Positions 5,898 through 9,495 of a stretch of 9,495 nucleotides of DNA are shown piece after piece. The notes beneath the pieces are model-generated. The model was not told the origin of the DNA and ran no database searches. It worked only from the letters and a program-made list of their open reading frames with translations. The DNA comes from Gemmatimonadota bacterium (GTDB lineage: Bacteria > Gemmatimonadota > Gemmatimonadetes > Longimicrobiales > UBA6960): contig JADFLD010000040.1 in assembly GCA_022564535.1 (NCBI GenBank), positions 1-9,495 of the forward strand. The letters run 5' to 3'. A program made the position numbers and the translations under genes. The stretch's first letter is position 1; every line of letters begins with the position of its first letter.

Positions 5898-6875
5898 GTG
5901 AGATCGTACGGCTTGGTGGGTTTGGCGGTGATCGTCGCGGGCATCACGTCGCTCGCACAGCAGGCCAGAGGCGAGATGTTACTCGCCCGGAACCCTGCGG
6001 CTGTCGCGGTGGCGACCCCTCCCGCGCGTGTAGCGGCGCAGGACGCCATCGAGCCGACCCCCGCCAGGCCTTCCGCGACGTCGGTGCCCCGCGTTGGCGT
6101 CGTTCAAGAGCGAGAACGTGTCCAGGAAGCCTCGAACGGTGCTCGCGACCGACGATCGTACCGAGGTCGTAGCCGCAACCGGTACCCTGGGCCCATCCCG
6201 ACACCCGCGGACTGGGTGCCCCCGGAGGGTCCGATCAGGATCGCCCTTCAAGCCGGACACTGGAGGGCGAACGAGGCCCCGCGTGAGTTATCGGGTCTGC
6301 GGGGCAACGGAACGGCGTGGCGCGGCACCGCCGAATGGGAAACGAACCTCGATATCGCCGAGCGAGCCGGCGCGATGCTCAGAGGCCTTGGATACGAAGT
6401 CGACATCCTCCCGGCGGTCGTGCCACCCGGATACAGGGCCCACCTCTTCATCGCCATCCACGCCGACGGCAGCAGCGACCCGGCCGCTTCAGGATACAGG
6501 GTTGCCGCACCGCGGCGAGACGCCACCGGTCGGGCCGGACAGCTCGTGGACCTGCTGCAGGAGAGCTACGGCGAGGCGACAGGCCTCCGCGAGTTGGGGA
6601 CCGTGACGCGTCGGATGCAGAACTACTACGCCTTCAACTTCCGCAGGTACGAACACGCGCTTCACCCGATGACGATCGCGGTCATCATCGAGACCGGCTT
6701 CGTCACGAGTGCCCGGGATCGCAGCGTGATCATGGACGCGCCGGACCGCGCGGCGCAGGGCATTGTCGACGCCGTGACGGCGTTCCCGGTGACGGCTCTG
6801 CCAGACCCTCCGGTCGCCCGACCACTCTCTCCGCATGCCGGTGAGTGGGTCCACCCGAGTGGCTCGAGACGCTAG
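5898..6875 (+). CDS. Secreted N-acetylmuramoyl-L-alanine amidase (Amidase_3 family)
   Basis: This zinc hydrolase cleaves the bond between N-acetylmuramic acid and the stem peptide of peptidoglycan. The start chosen is GTG at 5898: GGGAGGGG lies just upstream and a signal peptide follows at once (hydrophobic residues 5-19, likely cleavage after Ala20 in SLA). Residues 27-110 form a Pro/Ala-rich then Arg-rich linker (RDRRSYRGRSRNR at 83-95) that could hold anionic wall or membrane polymers. The catalytic domain spans about 111-296. Expected zinc ligands are His121 (LQAGH), Glu146 (EWETNL) and His188 (FIAIHADG); Glu265 (VIIETGF) matches the catalytic Glu. QAGH replaces the common DAGH or DPGH. 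The mature protein ends in a short Pro-rich tail. It is divergent from the Tat-exported racemase-family gene, which suggests shared envelope function. The family call is firm; physiological role (cell separation, recycling or defence) is open. Confidence 0.9.
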   Translation: MRSYGLVGLAVIVAGITSLAQQARGEMLLARNPAAVAVATPPARVAAQDAIEPTPARPSATSVPRVGVVQERERVQEASNGARDRRSYRGRSRNRYPGPIPTPADWVPPEGPIRIALQAGHWRANEAPRELSGLRGNGTAWRGTAEWETNLDIAERAGAMLRGLGYEVDILPAVVPPGYRAHLFIAIHADGSSDPAASGYRVAAPRRDATGRAGQLVDLLQESYGEATGLRELGTVTRRMQNYYAFNFRRYEHALHPMTIAVIIETGFVTSARDRSVIMDAPDRAAQGIVDAVTAFPVTALPDPPVARPLSPHAGEWVHPSGSRR

Positions 6876-7061
6876 TTCCCGTCAAGCGCACGGTGCCTCA
6901 GGCGCGCACGTCGGCACCGGCTGGAGATGTCGGAGTGAAACGATCATGATGGGCCTCCCGGAGCACGGGACCAGACCGGCCAATACTCCCGGGACGGCTC
7001 GCCGAAGAGCGTGCGCCTCTCGGCCGAATCGCCTTCCGGTAGCCGAGCATGGGTGCATTGC

Positions 7062-7083
7062 CTGAGCGGCGCACGCCGCTCAG
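7062..7083 (+). terminator. Perfect 9-bp hairpin before the small secreted-peptide gene
   Basis: CTGAGCGGC (7062-7070) and GCCGCTCAG (7075-7083) pair perfectly around GCAC. The hairpin sits at the end of the 225-base gap (6876-7100) after the amidase gene and ends just before the GTAGGAG ribosome site of the next gene. No T-run follows. It could end amidase transcription or form a leader stem next to the SD. The rest of the gap shows no convincing gene, promoter or known RNA. Confidence 0.4.
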
Positions 7084-7100
7084 ACTGTAGGAGTCCCACC

Positions 7101-7247
7101 ATGACTCACTCCCGTCTCTACCTCGTCGCCCTACTGGGCACGTGCTTCCTCGATGGGTCCTATGCCGGCACCGTCGTCATCACCTCCACGGCCTCGGGCT
7201 TCACCACCCGACCGGGCGGCACCGTCACCGTGACGATCAACCCATGA
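7101..7247 (+). CDS. Small secreted peptide, 48 residues, unknown function
   Basis: I do not recognise this protein. The ATG at 7101 follows GTAGGAG with a seven-base spacer, a good ribosome site. The N-terminus has a charged start (MTHSR) and hydrophobic residues 6-17, then a plausible signal-peptidase site after Ala22 (S-Y-A). The mature piece would be about 26 residues rich in Thr, Val and Gly, with alternating beta-strand character (TVVITSTASGF and GGTVTVTINP). That looks like the first strands of an Ig-like or other beta-sandwich domain, so this may be a truncated remnant of a larger secreted protein. Its stop overlaps the next start (ATGA at 7244-7247), the mark of translational coupling, which argues that the reading frame is used. 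A leader-peptide role for the membrane protein gene is another possibility. Confidence 0.55.
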   Translation: MTHSRLYLVALLGTCFLDGSYAGTVVITSTASGFTTRPGGTVTVTINP

Positions 7248-7666
7248 TGACCTACGGGCCGCTCTTATGGGTGCTCACGCTGTTGTTATTCGGTCGAGTC
7301 ACCGGACAACTCGTCGTCTTCTTCTACGCACCGAAGTTCCTGCCCCCGATGGAGCAATGGCAGTCCGGCCTCGTTCCGTATCCTTTTCTCGTCTCCGTCC
7401 AGGCTGTCGTGCTGGCGCTGATGGCCTGGATCTCCCTCGATTTCTCCCGCGGTTCCGGGTTTTGGATCGAGCCACGGCCGAGGTTGGCGCTGGTGGTCCT
7501 CTGGTGGAGCTACTTTTACTTCAGCGCCATGGTCGTCCGGTATGTAGTGCGCATGACGCGCCGACCGGACCAGCGTTGGCTGGGCGGCACCATCCCGATC
7601 TTCTTCCATTCCCTGGTAGCCGTCTTTCAGTGGGTGTTCGCAGCGTACCATCGGGGGCTGATCTGA
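7244..7666 (+). CDS. Four-helix integral membrane protein, unknown family
   Basis: This 140-residue protein starts at ATG 7244, overlapping the preceding stop by four bases; a second Met follows directly at 7247. Four hydrophobic segments are clear, at about 7-27, 43-65, 81-102 and 116-135. Positive charge clusters lie between helices 3 and 4 (RMTRRPDQR, 103-111), which places that loop in the cytoplasm under the positive-inside rule. Aromatic residues are abundant (WWSYFYF at 87-93; IFFH at 119-122), and His122 lies near a membrane edge in helix 4. With only one candidate His in a helix there is no clear bis-heme pattern. No enzyme motif is visible. The flavin-linked oxidase gene follows after 106 bases, so an electron-transfer, anchoring or substrate-handling role is conceivable but unproven. 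Earlier in-frame Met codons lie inside the preceding gene and were not used. Confidence 0.8.
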   Translation: MMTYGPLLWVLTLLLFGRVTGQLVVFFYAPKFLPPMEQWQSGLVPYPFLVSVQAVVLALMAWISLDFSRGSGFWIEPRPRLALVVLWWSYFYFSAMVVRYVVRMTRRPDQRWLGGTIPIFFHSLVAVFQWVFAAYHRGLI

Positions 7667-7683
7667 CGAACCCAGGTCCCCGC

Positions 7684-7743
7684 ATACGTAGAGTGACGTA
7701 TACGACTTAGGGCGCCCCCCGAGCATCGTTCCCTGTACACAGG
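7684..7743. promoter_or_regulatory. Two short inverted repeats upstream of the FAD oxidase gene
   Basis: The 106-base gap (7667-7772) holds ATACGT (7684-7689) with ACGTAT (7696-7701), six bases apart, and CCTGT (7732-7736) with ACAGG (7739-7743), two bases apart. TATACG (7699-7704) is -10-like but lacks a -35. These may be operator half-sites for a promoter serving the oxidase-monooxygenase pair. The oxidase has a strong GGAGG SD at 7764-7768. Confidence 0.3.
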
Positions 7744-7772
7744 CGCAGCACGGCGTCTCTACCGGAGGGAAT

Positions 7773-9215
7773 ATGGCTCAGGTGCTTCAGGAGCGGCTGC
7801 CTCACGCGGCCAGAGACACGTTGGTGAACGACCTCCATTCGGCGTTGAACCCCACACGGGTCGCGGGCACGGTACGGGTCCGGTCGGTAGGCGACATCCA
7901 GCGCGCTTTGTGGATGGCGGAACGGCTCGGGATGGCCGTAAGCATCGCCGGTGGCCGTCATGCCATGGGCGGCCAGCAGTTCGGCGAGGGCACCCTGCTG
8001 CTGGACATGTGCGGCTTCCATAGTGTACTCACCTTCGACGCCGAGCGAGGCCTGCTCGAGGTGGAGGCAGGAATCCAGTGGCCAGCGTTGATCCAGTGGC
8101 TCCTGGACGCGCAGGCCGGACGCACGCACACGTGGGGGATCCTACAGAAGCAGACGGGAGCGGACCGACTCAGCCTCGGCGGCGCGCTGTCCGCAAACAT
8201 CCACGGCCGCGGCCTACGAATACGGCCCATCATCAGCGACATCGAGTCCTTCTCCCTGGTGGCTGCCGATGGCGAGGTCCGCCAGTGCAGCCGCACCGAG
8301 AACTCGGACCTGTTCGGGCTCGCCATCGGCGGGTACGGCCTGTTCGGTGTGATTGCGTCGGTGACGCTGCGCCTGGTGCCGAGGCGGAAGCTCCAGCGCG
8401 TCGTGGAGGTCATCGATCTCGACGCGCTCCCGGACGCGTTCGAGCGCCGCATCGCAGCGGGGGACCTGTACGGCGACTTTCAATACGCCACGGCAGAGGA
8501 CTCCGAGGACTTTCTGAATCGCGGCGTCTTCTCGAGCTATCGACCCGTCGATGACGCAACGCCGATCCCACCGGCCCAACGGCAGCTATCCGAGGAGGAC
8601 TGGCGGCAACTGCTGTATCTCGCACACGTGGACAAGCCCAAGGCGTTCGCCGCCTACTCGGCGCACTACCTGGCCACGTCCGGGCAAGTCTACTGGTCGG
8701 ACACGCACCAGCTCAGCGCCTACCTCGACGACTACCATGCCGCTCTGGACCTCAGGATCGGCTCCGCGCACCCGGCCAGCGAGGTGATTACGGAGATATT
8801 CGTCCCGCGCCGGACGCTGGTCTCGTTCATGGAAGAGGCCCGCGAGGACTTCCGGCGCCACCACACGAACGTGATCTACGGCACGATCCGATGGATCGAG
8901 CGCGACGACGAGAGCTTTCTCGCCTGGGCGCGCGAGCCGTGGGCCTGCGTCATCTTCAATCTGCACACGGAGCATACGCCGCTGGGTGTCGAGCACTCGG
9001 CCCGCGCGTTCCGCAGGCTCATCGCGATGGCCGCGCGGCGCAGCGGCAGCTACTACCTGACGTACCATCGTGCGGCCACCCGGGAGCAGGTCGAGAGTTG
9101 CTACCCGAAATTCGTGCAGTTCCTGCGGCTTAAGAAGAAGCACGATCCCGAGGAGCGCTTTCAGAGCGAGTGGTACCGCCACTACCGGGAGATGTTTGCC
9201 GATGTCCTCGGCTAG
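7773..9215 (+). CDS. FAD-linked oxidoreductase, PCMH/VAO-type (FAD_binding_4)
   Basis: This 480-residue flavoenzyme probably oxidises an alcohol, lactone or other small organic substrate. The N-terminal PCMH-type FAD domain covers about 20-205: SIAGGRHAMGGQ at 57-68 is the pyrophosphate-binding loop, GGALSANIHGRG at 136-147 the second FAD-contact segment, and DIESFSLVAADG with GGYGLFGVI (186-194) completes it. His63 occupies the place where many family members bind FAD covalently, so an 8-alpha-histidyl flavin is possible. The C-terminal part ends in the family-like DPEERFQSEWYRHYREMF. No signal peptide is seen, so it is likely cytoplasmic or membrane-associated. The ATG at 7773 follows GGAGG at 7764-7768. 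It overlaps the downstream monooxygenase gene by 14 bases, implying co-translation. Relatives include DprE1, aldonolactone oxidases and sterol delta24-reductases; none is a clear best match by eye. Confidence 0.88.
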   Translation: MAQVLQERLPHAARDTLVNDLHSALNPTRVAGTVRVRSVGDIQRALWMAERLGMAVSIAGGRHAMGGQQFGEGTLLLDMCGFHSVLTFDAERGLLEVEAGIQWPALIQWLLDAQAGRTHTWGILQKQTGADRLSLGGALSANIHGRGLRIRPIISDIESFSLVAADGEVRQCSRTENSDLFGLAIGGYGLFGVIASVTLRLVPRRKLQRVVEVIDLDALPDAFERRIAAGDLYGDFQYATAEDSEDFLNRGVFSSYRPVDDATPIPPAQRQLSEEDWRQLLYLAHVDKPKAFAAYSAHYLATSGQVYWSDTHQLSAYLDDYHAALDLRIGSAHPASEVITEIFVPRRTLVSFMEEAREDFRRHHTNVIYGTIRWIERDDESFLAWAREPWACVIFNLHTEHTPLGVEHSARAFRRLIAMAARRSGSYYLTYHRAATREQVESCYPKFVQFLRLKKKHDPEERFQSEWYRHYREMFADVLG

Positions 9216-9495
9216 TATCGAACGAGCCGACATCGCGATCGTCGGAGGCGGCGCCTCGGGACTCGCGGCCGGGGCCGCGATGAAGCGACGCGGTATCGAG
9301 CCCGTGATTCTCGAGCGGGACGACCGGATCGGGGGCACGTGGGCGCGCCGTTACGAGAAGCTCCGCCTCCACACAACCCGGGCGTTATCGGGCCTGCCGT
9401 TCCATCCGCTGCCACGCGGCCTGCCACGCTACGTCACCAAGGACGCCTACGCTCGATATCTCGCTCACTACGCGGAACGCCTCCGGCTCCCGGTC
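9202..9495 (+). CDS. Flavin-containing monooxygenase, YUCCA/FMO-like, N-terminal part (partial)
   Basis: The first 98 codons of a class B flavoprotein monooxygenase are present; the gene runs off the window end, and such enzymes usually have 350-600 residues. Residues 11-20 (IAIVGGGASG) form the FAD dinucleotide-binding loop, with Glu38 at the end of the second strand for the ribose. RIGGTW (42-47) and YEKLRLHTTR (51-60) are hallmarks of FMO, YUCCA and Baeyer-Villiger type enzymes; RYVTKDAYARYL (76-87) matches the following helix. The family uses NADPH and O2 to oxygenate soft nucleophiles or ketones. The start at 9202 lies inside the oxidase gene (14-base overlap) with GGGAG about 11 bases upstream, which points to translational coupling and a shared pathway. 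The NADPH domain and any BVMO fingerprint are outside the window, so subclass is undecided. Confidence 0.9.
   Translation, partial: MSSASIERADIAIVGGGASGLAAGAAMKRRGIEPVILERDDRIGGTWARRYEKLRLHTTRALSGLPFHPLPRGLPRYVTKDAYARYLAHYAERLRLPV

Noticed and set aside
5139..5901. Overlapping plus-strand frames opposite the racemase N-terminus
   Set aside because: They are shadows of the racemase frame with Arg/Pro/Ser-rich composition and no recognisable domain.
6876..7061. Possible structured RNA or riboswitch in the gap after the amidase gene
   Set aside because: Small GC stems such as CCCG/CGGG occur, but no known riboswitch core or tRNA-like fold could be recognised, and such stems are expected by chance at this GC content.
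6835..7065. A 76-codon plus-strand frame after the amidase gene
   Set aside because: It begins inside the amidase gene, lacks a ribosome site and has Arg/Ala/Pro-rich composition without domain features.
8586..9427. Minus-strand frames opposite the oxidase and monooxygenase genes
   Set aside because: They are antisense to two strongly motif-supported flavoenzymes and have no motifs of their own.

Overview
The window is high-GC DNA from a free-living bacterium. It is densely packed, with genes on both strands and short gaps. It encodes a PilT-type pilus ATPase, a Tat-dependent secretion signal, peptidoglycan enzymes and a TrpRS with an iron-sulphur-type cysteine motif. No rRNA, tRNA, CRISPR array, insertion sequence or phage gene is visible. 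A Gemmatimonadota-like or similar high-GC environmental Gram-negative would fit, but nothing here fixes the phylum.

Left block (1-3496, all minus strand, transcribed right to left): trpS (tryptophanyl-tRNA synthetase), pilT (twitching ATPase), a DapA/HOGA-type aldolase, then the first 75 codons of purA (adenylosuccinate synthetase). The first three are closely spaced and look co-transcribed. purA lies 118 bases further on, behind its own good promoter and a strong leader hairpin.

Middle block (3497-6875): a SuhB-type inositol monophosphatase (plus strand, TTG start) converges on an alanine-racemase-family gene (minus strand). Both of their TAG stops lie inside one perfect hairpin. The racemase carries a Tat signal and several unusual active-site substitutions. 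Divergent from it is a secreted Amidase_3 N-acetylmuramoyl-L-alanine amidase. A racemase-family protein and a wall hydrolase, both apparently exported and sharing one 228-base intergenic region, suggest an envelope-linked pair.

Right block (6876-9495, all plus strand): a 48-residue secreted peptide, a translationally coupled four-helix membrane protein of unknown family, a PCMH/VAO-type FAD-linked oxidase, and an FMO/YUCCA-like flavin monooxygenase that overlaps the oxidase by 14 bases and runs off the window. This is the least explained part. Two flavoenzymes next to a small membrane protein suggest an oxidative module acting on a lipophilic or small organic substrate, but the substrate cannot be read from the sequence.

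Non-coding sequence is limited to gaps of at most about 230 bases. Several hold strong inverted repeats, and these are listed separately.
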